Notes: generated by a model not told the origin, from the letters alone. DNA of 64,000 bases from an uncultured Clostridia bacterium (GCA_947089135.1 CAMUJF010000010.1:1-64000), one strand, 5' to 3'. Positions 17,874-26,819 are shown, numbered from the stretch's first letter. A program made the numbers and translations.

Positions 17874-18739
17874 GAATTTACGACAGAGCTGTAAAGCAGT
17901 ATCTTGAAGAGAAAGAATACGGCGATAAAGGTCTGAATTTTCTCTATAGTACAGCAGCGGGACGGGTATTGCTTAAAATATTTTTTTGCCGGGGGATTTA
18001 TTCAAAACTAAACGGAGCGTTTATGAAAAGTCCGCTTTCAATTTATAAAATTCGTCCGTTTATTGAAAAATATAATATTGATTTATCAAAGTGCGAACGA
18101 ACGGATTTTAAAAGCTTTGACGACTTTTTTACAAGAAAATACAATTTTGATACAACTTGTTCGGAGGACGGGCTTATGTCTCCGTGCTGCGGAAGACTGA
18201 CGGTATACTCTATAGATGAAAAGCTTGCGCTGAAAATAAAGGGGAGCGTTTACACCCTGACAGAGCTTACAGGCGGGAGATTTGACATTTCGGATTATGG
18301 CGGCGGGATATGCTTTTTATACCGTCTGGCGGTGGAGGACTGTCACAGATATGTTTTCGTAGACGACGGAAAAGTAGTGCATTCTGAGGAAATAAAGGGA
18401 GTTTTGCACACTGTACGCCCTGTTTCGGAACATTTTCGTGTGTTTTCACGGAATCACAGGGTTTGCACACTGCTTCGGACAAAGCGTTTCGGGGACGTTA
18501 TTCAAATTGAAGTCGGCGCGCTTCAGGTCGGAAAAATTACAAATCATGCCGTTGATTCTTTTTCGCGGCTGGACGAAAAAGGCTTTTTCAGTTTTGGGGG
18601 TTCTACGATAATCCAGTTATTTAAAAAGTCTGTGATTGCGGTTGACGAGGATATAAAAATGCACTCCGAAAGCGGAGTTGAGGTACTGATAAAAACGGGA
18701 GAGAGAGTTGCAGGGAGGACAAAATGCTTAAAAGACTGA
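17870..18739 (+). CDS. psd: Phosphatidylserine decarboxylase proenzyme
   Basis: Pyruvoyl enzyme converting phosphatidylserine to phosphatidylethanolamine at the membrane. The 289-residue proenzyme has the self-cleavage motif FGGST with Ser at about 245, the future pyruvoyl group, and conserved DCHRYVFVD and HTVRPVSEHF segments. ATG 17870 is inside an ATGA overlap with pssA; a longer open frame from 17804 is not needed. It overlaps the following UbiA-like gene by 16 bases. Confidence 0.92.
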   Translation: MRIYDRAVKQYLEEKEYGDKGLNFLYSTAAGRVLLKIFFCRGIYSKLNGAFMKSPLSIYKIRPFIEKYNIDLSKCERTDFKSFDDFFTRKYNFDTTCSEDGLMSPCCGRLTVYSIDEKLALKIKGSVYTLTELTGGRFDISDYGGGICFLYRLAVEDCHRYVFVDDGKVVHSEEIKGVLHTVRPVSEHFRVFSRNHRVCTLLRTKRFGDVIQIEVGALQVGKITNHAVDSFSRLDEKGFFSFGGSTIIQLFKKSVIAVDEDIKMHSESGVEVLIKTGERVAGRTKCLKD

Positions 18740-19623
18740 ATGTTTATTTCAAGGAAATGTACCCGATAATTCCCCGTCTGATACTTGGTATCATCATATT
18801 CGGTGAGATATATTTTATCGTACTGCTGAATAACGGCGTGACTGAATTCAATATAACCTGTCAGGAATTTATCGGAGGATTTACGGTATTCAGCTTTTTG
18901 CTTTGGCTGAGAATTGCAGACGATTTCAAGGACTATGAGTTGGACTGCCGCTTGTTTTCGAGTAGACCGCTTCCGTCGGGACGGGTGAAAAAACGCGATC
19001 TTGCAATTTTTGTGACGATCCTGATAGCCGTAACGGTAACGCTGAACGTTGTTTTTATGAACAACTTTTGGTTCTTTCTGTTTCTGTACGTTTACGGAAC
19101 GCTGATGTCGCTGTGGTTTTTCAGCAAGAAAAAAATTCAAAAAAGTTTGCCCCTTGCGCTTGTTACCCACAATCCCGTGCAGATGATAATGAATATTTAC
19201 ATAATTTCGTTCACCTGCATAAAATACGGATTGGAATCGTTTACGCTCACCAATTTTCTTGCTGCGTGGACGCTGTATTTTCCCGCTCTTATCTGGGAAA
19301 TTTCGCGAAAGATACGCGCTCCGAAAGACGAGACGGAATACGTTACGTATTCAAAGCTGTTCGGTTACAAAAAATCCATCGTATTTGTTCTGGTACTTAC
19401 TTGGGCGGACATTCTCACAAACGTGCTTCTCGTATGGAATTTAAACAAAATTTCCGTTGCAGCACTGCTTTTAAACACAGGTTGGATGACGCTGAAATTT
19501 GCACAGTTTATAAAAGACCCGACGCGGTTCAAGATAGTAGAAAAGGTGGAGAGATATACCTATATTCAGGAATCCATGATGCTTGTTACAATAGCTGCAT
19601 TTATAATATTCGGAAAGGTATAG
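18724..19623 (+). CDS. UbiA-superfamily prenyltransferase-like membrane protein
   Basis: A 299-residue protein with about eight hydrophobic helices. The first Asp-rich motif is DDFKDYELD (residues 66-74), followed by RPLPSGRV (81-88), as in UbiA enzymes that use Mg and prenyl diphosphates. The second region reads EISRKIRAPKDETEY...YSKLFGY, a variant found in uncharacterised bacterial UbiA relatives rather than in UbiA/MenA. It probably transfers a prenyl group within the membrane; the acceptor is unknown. It is in operon with psd upstream and a PEP-synthase-like gene downstream. Confidence 0.72.
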   Translation: MLKRLNVYFKEMYPIIPRLILGIIIFGEIYFIVLLNNGVTEFNITCQEFIGGFTVFSFLLWLRIADDFKDYELDCRLFSSRPLPSGRVKKRDLAIFVTILIAVTVTLNVVFMNNFWFFLFLYVYGTLMSLWFFSKKKIQKSLPLALVTHNPVQMIMNIYIISFTCIKYGLESFTLTNFLAAWTLYFPALIWEISRKIRAPKDETEYVTYSKLFGYKKSIVFVLVLTWADILTNVLLVWNLNKISVAALLLNTGWMTLKFAQFIKDPTRFKIVEKVERYTYIQESMMLVTIAAFIIFGKV

Positions 19624-19627
19624 CGCA

Positions 19628-22006
19628 ATGATAATTACGGACAAAAGCTACAGGTCTGCTCATGTTGGAGCAAAGGCGTATAATCTTTTTAAAATGCGGG
19701 AAAACGGCTTTAATGTACCGCCGTTTTTCTGTGTTTTTGGAGAAACTTCCGAAGAGGCAGAGGAATATGCATGTGCTTATTTTGTTGACTCCGACTGTGT
19801 TTCCGTGCGTTCCTCCGCTTCATCCGAGGACGGAAAAAATGCTTCCTTTGCCGGACAGTTCCGCACGGAATTAAACGTTCCTTTAAACGGGGTCGGGGGA
19901 GCTGTAAAGCGGGTATGTTCTGTTCCGAAAAGCGTGGGATTTGCGGAGTACTGCAAAATAAACGGCATAGACACCGCAAAAATAAACGTCTGCGCCATAG
20001 TGCAGAAAATGATAGACGCAGACCTTTCGGGAATTATTTTTACCGCGAATCCTCAGGGAATTTTAAATGAATCCGTTATTGCAATAGGCAGAGGGACGGG
20101 TGATAACATAGTCGGGGACAAAGCCTGTTCAACCGTCTATTATTTTAATAATTCCGACGGGATTTACTACAGCGAGCAAAGCGGAAATTCTCCGCTTATT
20201 TCCGAAAAAATGCTGAAAGCTTTGCTTGAACAGGCAGAAAAGATAAAGGAACTTTTCGGTTCGGAAAACGAGTATGATATTGAATTTTCAATAAAAAATA
20301 ACGATATATTTATTTTTCAGGCGCGACCGATAACGACGCTTCCTGAAACGGATTTTCCGATAATTCTTGACAATAGCAATATAGTTGAAAGCTATCCCGG
20401 AATAACTCTTCCGCTTACCCAAAGCTTTATCCGAACGGCTTATTACCGCGTTTTCCGTTCTGTTCTGCTGAGACTGACTCACGAGCCTGAAACTGTTGAT
20501 GCGGCTGACGAGATACTTCAAAACATGGTTGACTCGGCAAACGGCAGGATATATTACCGAATCAGCAACTGGTACGATATAATTTTATTTCTGCCGTTCA
20601 GCAAAAAAATAATTCCCGTATGGCAGGAAATGCTTGGGGTAAAAAATAAAAGCGTAACTTCTCATGATGATAAAAAAATCAGTTTTATTACTCATCTAAA
20701 AGTGACTTTTTCATTTATTTATTTGATAATTTCCTGTCCGAGGCTTATGAAAAAGTTGGACGGCGAATTCAGCGAAATGATAGAATTTTTTAATTCGCTG
20801 GATCTTGAAAATGCAAGCGGAGAAGAAATTCTTGAACGCTACAAGTCGCTTCTTGATAAGGTAACGGAAAAGTGGGACATTACGCTTGTAAATGATATGT
20901 ATTCATTTATTTTTACTGGACTGCTGAAATCAAGGCTTAAAGCGAAAAAATTTGCAGATGCTGATTCTGCCGCGAATCGTTATATTTCGGGACTTAACGG
21001 AGTCGAAAGTATGAAGCCTGTGACGGAACTTATTAAAATTGCTGAATTTGTTAAGACGCTCGGTGCAGACGAATTATCCGAATTAAAACGGATAAGAACG
21101 ACAGGGGACTACCGCGAATATGTAGCTAAAAAAAGCGCGACGGCAATCATGATCAATGAGTATATTGAAAATTACGGAGACAGAAATGCCGAGGAATTAA
21201 AGCTTGAAAGCAGAACTTTCCGCACAGACCCGGAGCTTTTGATACAAAGGATAATTGCATATGCCGAAAACGGAATTTCCGAAACAGTGCAGAGTACGAA
21301 CGAACCAATAAAACCGCTTAAAGGTTTATGCAAATTGTTTGCGAAAAAGGCTGCGGAAGGTATAAAAAACCGCGAGAAGTCACGTCTTGACCGCAGCCGC
21401 CTTTACGGAATGATGAGGTCTATGATGCTTAAAATCGGGGAGGAGCTTGCTGCGGACGGTCGGATATCGGAACCGAGGGATATATTTTATCTGTATTATA
21501 ACGAGGCGGAACGCGCGGTAAAAAATTACGAAAATATGCGTGCGACCGTAAATCAACGCCGTGAAATATATAGGCGATTTGAGAAGCTTCCTGCATATTC
21601 GCGGCTGATTTTTGCGGGAGATGTTTTTGACAAAGCGCCTAAAAATGTATGCGGAATGGAAAACTGTCCCGGTGCAGACGTGCTTGAGGGTATACCTTGC
21701 TCCGGGGGAAAGGCAAGGGGAGAAGTTCTGATCGTTGACGATCCGACTGTATGTTCCGATACATCAGGAAAAATTATTGTGGCAAAAATGACAGATCCCG
21801 GCTGGGTATTTCTTTTAGTTGAGGCGGCAGGGATAATTTCGGAAAAAGGTTCTCTGCTTTCACATACGGCAATTATTTCGCGTGAACTCGGAAAACTTGC
21901 CGTAGTGGGAGTCGACAGCGCGTCTCAGCTCCTTAAAAACGGGGATATTGTGGAAATTGACGGAACAACCGGAAAGATAACGGTAACGGGGAGAAAAGAA
22001 AAATGA
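19628..22006 (+). CDS. PEP synthase/rifampin-phosphotransferase-like enzyme
   Basis: The 792 residues carry an N-terminal ATP-grasp of the PPDK type (VSVRSSASSEDGKNASFAGQ near 60-80, FQARPITTLPE near 230) and a C-terminal swivelling phosphohistidine domain (MTDPGWVFLL, then GSLLSHTAIISREL with His at about 746). There is no C-terminal PEP-binding TIM barrel, so it is not a PEP synthase. The architecture (ATP domain, middle domain, His domain) is that of dikinases such as rifampin phosphotransferase, which phosphorylate an alcohol. The middle part (about 260-650) would hold the acceptor, perhaps a lipid alcohol. It overlaps the ligase gene by four bases. Confidence 0.72.
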   Translation: MIITDKSYRSAHVGAKAYNLFKMRENGFNVPPFFCVFGETSEEAEEYACAYFVDSDCVSVRSSASSEDGKNASFAGQFRTELNVPLNGVGGAVKRVCSVPKSVGFAEYCKINGIDTAKINVCAIVQKMIDADLSGIIFTANPQGILNESVIAIGRGTGDNIVGDKACSTVYYFNNSDGIYYSEQSGNSPLISEKMLKALLEQAEKIKELFGSENEYDIEFSIKNNDIFIFQARPITTLPETDFPIILDNSNIVESYPGITLPLTQSFIRTAYYRVFRSVLLRLTHEPETVDAADEILQNMVDSANGRIYYRISNWYDIILFLPFSKKIIPVWQEMLGVKNKSVTSHDDKKISFITHLKVTFSFIYLIISCPRLMKKLDGEFSEMIEFFNSLDLENASGEEILERYKSLLDKVTEKWDITLVNDMYSFIFTGLLKSRLKAKKFADADSAANRYISGLNGVESMKPVTELIKIAEFVKTLGADELSELKRIRTTGDYREYVAKKSATAIMINEYIENYGDRNAEELKLESRTFRTDPELLIQRIIAYAENGISETVQSTNEPIKPLKGLCKLFAKKAAEGIKNREKSRLDRSRLYGMMRSMMLKIGEELAADGRISEPRDIFYLYYNEAERAVKNYENMRATVNQRREIYRRFEKLPAYSRLIFAGDVFDKAPKNVCGMENCPGADVLEGIPCSGGKARGEVLIVDDPTVCSDTSGKIIVAKMTDPGWVFLLVEAAGIISEKGSLLSHTAIISRELGKLAVVGVDSASQLLKNGDIVEIDGTTGKITVTGRKEK

Positions 22007-23430
22007 AATGCATTTGCGAATATCTTGAAGAGGACAGAAGAAAATGGGGTGAACTTCCGTATATAAGCGTGAAAGAAAACGGAAAATTCGTTTCTCATAC
22101 GTTCGGTGAAGTGATCGGCGACGTACAGGCTCTTGCTCGCGCTTTAATATCCAAGAGCGTTTGTGGCAACGTTATGCTGTATTCGCCAAACAGCTATGAG
22201 TGGACAATCGCTGACCTTGCTGTTATGGGGTATGTTGGAGTTTGCGTTCCGATCGACAGCGAATGGACTGCGTTCGACATTTTAAATACGATTTCGGTTA
22301 TTGAGATAAATACGATTCTGTACGAAAAATCAAAGCGCGGAGTTATTGACGAGTTACGTGATCAACACCCTGAGATATGTTTTTTATGCATTGACGAAAA
22401 CTTTCCGGAGCTTTTGAAAAAAGGTAAAACCATAGATACGCCGCTTTGTGGAAAAAAGGATATGGACAAAACCGCTATGATATTGTTTACATCGGGAACC
22501 ACAAACCGCCCGAAGGCGATACCTCTCACGCAGGCTAATTTGCTGCATAACTGGAACGCCTTGTATGAGCGTACTCCAATGACGGAATCGGATATTTCGT
22601 ATATTTTTCTGCCGCTTAATCATGTTTACGCAGGAGTGGCAAATTTTCTTTACACAATAATTTCGGGAATGAGAATTTACCTTTGTTCAGACCGCTCAAA
22701 GATGCTGGAGGAAATGCTGGAGATCAGACCTACCGTAGTATGTACGGTTCCGCTTATCCTCAAAAGAATATATGACGCTATGAACGAAAACATTATGGAA
22801 ATGCTGAAAAATATTCGTTTTTTGTACTGCGGAGGAAGCTTTACCGATCCGGAAATAAAAAAATACTTTATTGAAAACAATGTACAGCTTCTTGAAGCGT
22901 ACGGAACTACAGAGACATCTTCGGTCATTGCTCTGGAAAAGCCTGGGGACAAGCATATCGACTGCAACGGAGTTATTCTTGACGGCCTGGACGTACGGAT
23001 AATTGATCCCGATCCCGACGGCGTTGGCGAGATCATTGTAGGCGGAGGAAGCGTTTCAGCGGGATATATTTCACGAAACGACAACTACAGCGATTTTGAC
23101 AGCGAGGGGTTTTATCATACCGGAGACTTGGGCTTTATAGACGGTGACGGGAGACTGTTCCTAAAAGGCAGAAAGAAGCGAATGATAATTACCGCGAACG
23201 GAAAAAATATTTACGCTGACGAACTTGAGGAGCTTATTTTGAAGAATCCCGAAATAAGATCGGCGGCTGTTTTTGAAGAGGAATTTCACCCTGCCGTTCG
23301 TGTTTATACCGATCTTTCAGAATCGGACGCGAAAAAATATATTGAAAAGGTAAATGAAAACCTGCCGAAATTTAAAAGAATAAAAAATGTGTACGTCAAA
23401 TCTGAATCTCGCGGGGGACGGTTAAAATGA
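22003..23430 (+). CDS. AMP-dependent synthetase/ligase (acyl- or aryl-adenylating)
   Basis: ANL-family enzyme of 475 residues. The phosphate-binding loop is LFTSGTTNRPK, A5 is YGTTETSS, A7 is YHTGDLGFIDGDGRL followed by LKGRKKRM, and A8 continues into GKNIYADELEE. It ends SRGGRLK, so the final residue is in the place of the catalytic A10 lysine. It should adenylate a carboxylic acid, probably fatty, and pass it to CoA or an amine. It is short for an acyl-CoA synthetase (usually about 520-560). It is coupled by ATGA overlaps to both neighbours. Confidence 0.82.
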   Translation: MKCICEYLEEDRRKWGELPYISVKENGKFVSHTFGEVIGDVQALARALISKSVCGNVMLYSPNSYEWTIADLAVMGYVGVCVPIDSEWTAFDILNTISVIEINTILYEKSKRGVIDELRDQHPEICFLCIDENFPELLKKGKTIDTPLCGKKDMDKTAMILFTSGTTNRPKAIPLTQANLLHNWNALYERTPMTESDISYIFLPLNHVYAGVANFLYTIISGMRIYLCSDRSKMLEEMLEIRPTVVCTVPLILKRIYDAMNENIMEMLKNIRFLYCGGSFTDPEIKKYFIENNVQLLEAYGTTETSSVIALEKPGDKHIDCNGVILDGLDVRIIDPDPDGVGEIIVGGGSVSAGYISRNDNYSDFDSEGFYHTGDLGFIDGDGRLFLKGRKKRMIITANGKNIYADELEELILKNPEIRSAAVFEEEFHPAVRVYTDLSESDAKKYIEKVNENLPKFKRIKNVYVKSESRGGRLK

Positions 23431-24500
23431 ATTTTGAGGCGGTAGTTTTTAATCCGGACGATAAAAAGTGTCTGAACGATTTTCTGAGACTTCCAAAATG
23501 TATTTACAGTTCGGAAGAATTAATGCAGAATAAATCGGACGAAAGATCTCTTCTTTGCGGAACGCATATTCTCAGCAAATATTTCAAGGTGATTCCGATA
23601 TTGGTTTACCGCGGTAAAACGTCAGTCAGCAGAGCTGTTGTAACAATATATCCTGACGATGCTGATGCGTATATCGGTTTATTTGAAAGCGAAGAAGACA
23701 GCGCCGCTGCAAAGCTGCTGTTCGATACCGCGGTTCATGTTGCTAAAGAAAATTCCGCTTCGGAAATAATAGGTCCGGTGGATTGTTCGTTTTGGGTAAA
23801 ATACAGGTTAAAAACCAATTATTTCGGAGCTCCCTATACCGGCGAACCTTACAATAAAAATTATTATTTAAAGCTTTGGGAAGAAAACGGTTTTAAAGAG
23901 TACCAAAAATATTTTTCAAATCATTACATTGCAGTTGAAAATGACAATGGCTGCGAAAAATACGAGGAACGCCTTGCCGGAGCGATCCGAGCGGGATATG
24001 AAATAAAAAGCCCCTCTCCCGAAAGCTTTGACAAGACCCTGAGCGAGGTATATTCGCTTCTTATCGATTTGTACAGTAGTTTTCCAGCATATAAAAAAAT
24101 AACCGAAAGCGAGTTTTGCGAAACGTTCGGTTATTTGAAATCAATTCTTGATTATAGTATGGTAAAAATGGCTTACTATAATAAAAAAGCTGTTGGTTTT
24201 TTTATTTCTGTACCTAATTTCGGAAATTCCGTTTACGGAAAGCTTTATCCATGGAAGATTTTTAAGATCATTTCTGAAAAAAAGAAGCCACGATCTTATG
24301 TGATGCTCTATATGGGAGTAGACAGAGAACACTGCGGACTTGGCAAGGCGCTTGCCGAGTCGGTGCGCACGGAACTGAAAAAACGGCGCGTACCGTCAGT
24401 GGGCGCACTGATACGAAGCGGTAATATCAACAAAGACTATATGGCTCAATTAATAGATTTTGAGTATGAGTATGTCCTGTTGAAAAAAACTTTGATTTAA
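23427..24500 (+). CDS. GNAT-like N-acyltransferase family protein
   Basis: The 357 residues resemble two tandem GNAT-like halves. The first has EIIGPVDCSFW and a YTGEPYNKNYY motif typical of an uncharacterised acyltransferase family; the second has VMLYMGVDREHCGLGKALAESVR, like a GNAT acetyl-CoA loop (Q/RxxGxG/A), near residue 300. It probably uses an acyl donor made by the upstream ligase to acylate an amine. It is the last gene of the operon. The substrate is unknown. Confidence 0.6.
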   Translation: MNFEAVVFNPDDKKCLNDFLRLPKCIYSSEELMQNKSDERSLLCGTHILSKYFKVIPILVYRGKTSVSRAVVTIYPDDADAYIGLFESEEDSAAAKLLFDTAVHVAKENSASEIIGPVDCSFWVKYRLKTNYFGAPYTGEPYNKNYYLKLWEENGFKEYQKYFSNHYIAVENDNGCEKYEERLAGAIRAGYEIKSPSPESFDKTLSEVYSLLIDLYSSFPAYKKITESEFCETFGYLKSILDYSMVKMAYYNKKAVGFFISVPNFGNSVYGKLYPWKIFKIISEKKKPRSYVMLYMGVDREHCGLGKALAESVRTELKKRRVPSVGALIRSGNINKDYMAQLIDFEYEYVLLKKTLI

Positions 24501-24589
24501 AAGCAGGTATGCTTATATACTTAGCAGAAAAAATTATGCATAATCTTTATATTTTTAAAGATACGAAAAAAGTTTTTAATTCTTTGGAC

Positions 24590-25390
24590 TCAACCCATTC
24601 CGAATACCTGAACACGCTCAAACAGATCGCTTTCAAGAATGTCTTCGGGGGTAACAATCAAACCGTTGTCTGAATCTATATCATATCCGTTTGCGGCGTA
24701 GGCAAGCCACACGAGATGAGCGCATTGAGTTCCTGAGGCAAGGCTTATATCGGAATATTTTGCGGAAAAAAGTCCGATCGTAACTTTGTAAGGAATGTCG
24801 TTAAGATTTTCAAGTGCGGAACGCGCTATTTCGGCGCGTTCTTTTTTGTCCGCTCCTTTCAGACGCAACACGGCAAAATTAGGATATCGCATCCATTTGC
24901 TTATATCCTGAGTGCGCGAATTGGAGCCTATGACCACCGCTTCAAGGGTAATGCCGTTTTCGGCGTCCACAACAATTGCGGCATGACCGTTTCTCCAGCT
25001 CAAAACATGAGAGGAATTGGTAACAAGTATATCGCCGTCCTCTAAAGGGGCGAGAAGCGCCGGAGAGCCGCAGATACGTTCTTCAAAGGACACGGGAGAA
25101 TTCATATGGCAGGTAAAATCCGCTCCGCTGAAATATCTGTTTTGATATTCCGAAAGCTGTGCGGTATTTTCCAGAGACGTAACAGCGGAACGCCCAAGAC
25201 CGGTTTGGGAACGAATAAGCTCATAATCGCTTTCTGAGTATTCGTCCGCAGATTTGAACGCCAAAAGGCTTATATCCCGTTTTTCAGCTGACGGCGGGAT
25301 ATAAGCCTGCGTTTCAATATAAAAAAGCGATGACATATAGGCTGCAATGATCCCGTACAGAATGCATATCCAAAAGATACTTTTTTTCAC
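24590..25390 (-). CDS. YiiX/YebB-like permuted NlpC/P60 cysteine hydrolase, membrane-anchored
   Basis: A 266-residue protein with an N-terminal membrane anchor (residues 4-24) and an extracellular domain. The order His (NGHAAIVVD) before Cys (GTQCAHLVW) is that of circularly permuted papain-like YiiX/YebB proteins, which cleave amide or ester bonds; cell-wall or lipid substrates are possible. It is convergent with the lipid operon, only 89 bases from the end of the GNAT-like gene, and downstream of nadA on the minus strand. No promoter is obvious in the 98 bases upstream. Confidence 0.7.
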   Translation of the reverse strand: MKKSIFWICILYGIIAAYMSSLFYIETQAYIPPSAEKRDISLLAFKSADEYSESDYELIRSQTGLGRSAVTSLENTAQLSEYQNRYFSGADFTCHMNSPVSFEERICGSPALLAPLEDGDILVTNSSHVLSWRNGHAAIVVDAENGITLEAVVIGSNSRTQDISKWMRYPNFAVLRLKGADKKERAEIARSALENLNDIPYKVTIGLFSAKYSDISLASGTQCAHLVWLAYAANGYDIDSDNGLIVTPEDILESDLFERVQVFGMG

Positions 25391-25488
25391 AGAAAAGCCT
25401 CCGAAACAGTTTTCGTGAATAGTATCTGTAGTTTCGGCGGTATAATTCCGATCTTCTGCATACTGCGGAAATTTTACTCTTTATTTTA

Positions 25489-26397
25489 TCAGCCAAGCTC
25501 AAGCATACGGTCGATGCACACGGAAGCTTTTTTTATTACCTCGTCCGGCATCGTTATTTCAAGACCGCCGCCATGCAGCGCTTTGTAAACGTCCATAAGC
25601 GTGGTGCGCTTCATATCTTGACAGATAAGCCCCTTTGACAGAGTATAAAATTCCTTTTCGGGACATTCAAACTGCAAATGCTCCGCAATGGATATTTCCG
25701 TACCTATAATGAATTCATTTGCATCAGACTTTTGGGCAAAGCTTACTATTCCGCTTGTGGAGCCGATATAGTCTGCGTGATTTGCCACGGCAGGAACACA
25801 TTCGGGGTGTACGAGCATAAGGGCGTCAGGGTGCTGTTTTTTAGCAGCAACTGCTTCTTCTTCAGTAACTGCCGCGTGAACCGGACAGCCCCCCTTAATA
25901 AGTTTGATCTGCTTTTCGGGAAGCTGATCGGCAACAAATGCTCCGAGGTTGCAGTCTGGAATAAACAGTATTTTGTCATTGTCAATTTTTTTGCATATCT
26001 CCACAGCCGACGCAGACGTAACGCAAACGTCGCATTCGGTTTTCAAAGCCACCGTCGTATTTATGTATGCCACCACAGTATGGTCGGGATACTGCTTTTT
26101 AAGCTGCCTGAGTTCGTCAACGGATAGCTGCTCCGCCATAGGACAGCCGCAGCCATCCTTGGCAAGAATAACTTTTTTATCGGGAGAAAGCAGCTTGCAG
26201 GTCTCCGCCATAAAATGCACTCCGCACATTATCAAAGTATCGTTCGGATCCTTTGCGGCAAGCTCTGACAAGCGGAAGCTGTCTCCCGTATGGTCTGCGA
26301 TCTCCTGTATCTCTTCTGCCTGGTAGCTGTGGGCAAGGATAGTTATATGTTTTTCTTTTTTTATGCGCAGTATTTCCTGTTGGATATCCTTTATCAT
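25489..26397 (-). CDS. nadA: Quinolinate synthase
   Basis: Condenses iminoaspartate with dihydroxyacetone phosphate to quinolinate in NAD synthesis, using a 4Fe-4S cluster. The 302 residues include ILAHSYQ, the cysteine segments DGCGCPMAEQ, GGCPVHA and LICQDMK (cluster ligands), and MCGVHFMAET. Unusually, nadB and nadC are not next to it. A TTTACA-N17-TATAAT promoter lies 40 bases upstream, with the 83-bp repeat just beyond. Confidence 0.95.
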   Translation of the reverse strand: MIKDIQQEILRIKKEKHITILAHSYQAEEIQEIADHTGDSFRLSELAAKDPNDTLIMCGVHFMAETCKLLSPDKKVILAKDGCGCPMAEQLSVDELRQLKKQYPDHTVVAYINTTVALKTECDVCVTSASAVEICKKIDNDKILFIPDCNLGAFVADQLPEKQIKLIKGGCPVHAAVTEEEAVAAKKQHPDALMLVHPECVPAVANHADYIGSTSGIVSFAQKSDANEFIIGTEISIAEHLQFECPEKEFYTLSKGLICQDMKRTTLMDVYKALHGGGLEITMPDEVIKKASVCIDRMLELG

Positions 26398-26436
26398 AAT
26401 AAAGAGTCCTTTCCGATATTAAGTGTTTATGGAAAT

Positions 26437-26465
26437 ATTATAGCACAAGTTTTGCAATATGTAAA
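26437..26465 (-). promoter_or_regulatory. Sigma-A promoter of nadA
   Basis: On the minus strand TTTACA (26460-26465) and TATAAT (26437-26442) are 17 bases apart. The start codon is 40 bases downstream. Confidence 0.8.
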
Positions 26466-26480
26466 GTATATTCTTATTGT

Positions 26481-26563
26481 AGGTGCGGACACACAGCGCA
26501 TATTATAAAAAGTCAAGGACAGAAAAAGGAAGTTCACGGGAATTTGAAGAGCGATTTTGTCTG
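26481..26563 (+). repeat. 83-bp dispersed repeat, copy 2
   Basis: Same block as 16079-16161 in opposite orientation, about 93 percent identical with no indels. It starts with AGGTGCGGACACACAG, sharing GTGCGGACA with the minus-strand form of the IS3-like end near 29.81-29.83 kb. It marks the left edge of the decayed mobile island. Confidence 0.85.
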
Positions 26564-26612
26564 AAATTCATTTTTGCAATACCAAAATCATTATAGGCTT
26601 GAACAAACGGTT

Positions 26613-26819
26613 TCAATTATGCTCCGATCCCTGCTTATCTTGTGACTCTTGGGCTTCACGCATTTTGCGAAGTTCCGCATTGATGGTGATCCTTTTGGCG
26701 CATTCGATTATTCTCTGCTGACGACGGCGCATTTCTTCCGGAGATATACCTGCATATGCATCGTCGTGTATTCGTACAGTCGCACCGTTTGACGCTTTCA
26801 TTTCCATAACAACTGCCAT
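26613..26819 (-). CDS. Small mobile-element hypothetical protein
   Basis: A 68-residue protein starting MAVVMEMKASNGATVRIHDD, followed by a basic helical segment with EEMRRRQQR. Similar short proteins with an RIHDD motif are common beside recombinases in Clostridial integrative elements; their function is unknown to me. It is preceded by a good AGGAGG site. The C-terminal part is polar and probably disordered. Confidence 0.55.
   Translation of the reverse strand: MAVVMEMKASNGATVRIHDDAYAGISPEEMRRRQQRIIECAKRITINAELRKMREAQESQDKQGSEHN

Noticed and set aside
19628..22006. Genuine phosphoenolpyruvate synthase or pyruvate phosphate dikinase
   Set aside because: The C-terminal PEP-binding barrel is absent; the protein ends about 46 residues after the phosphohistidine motif.
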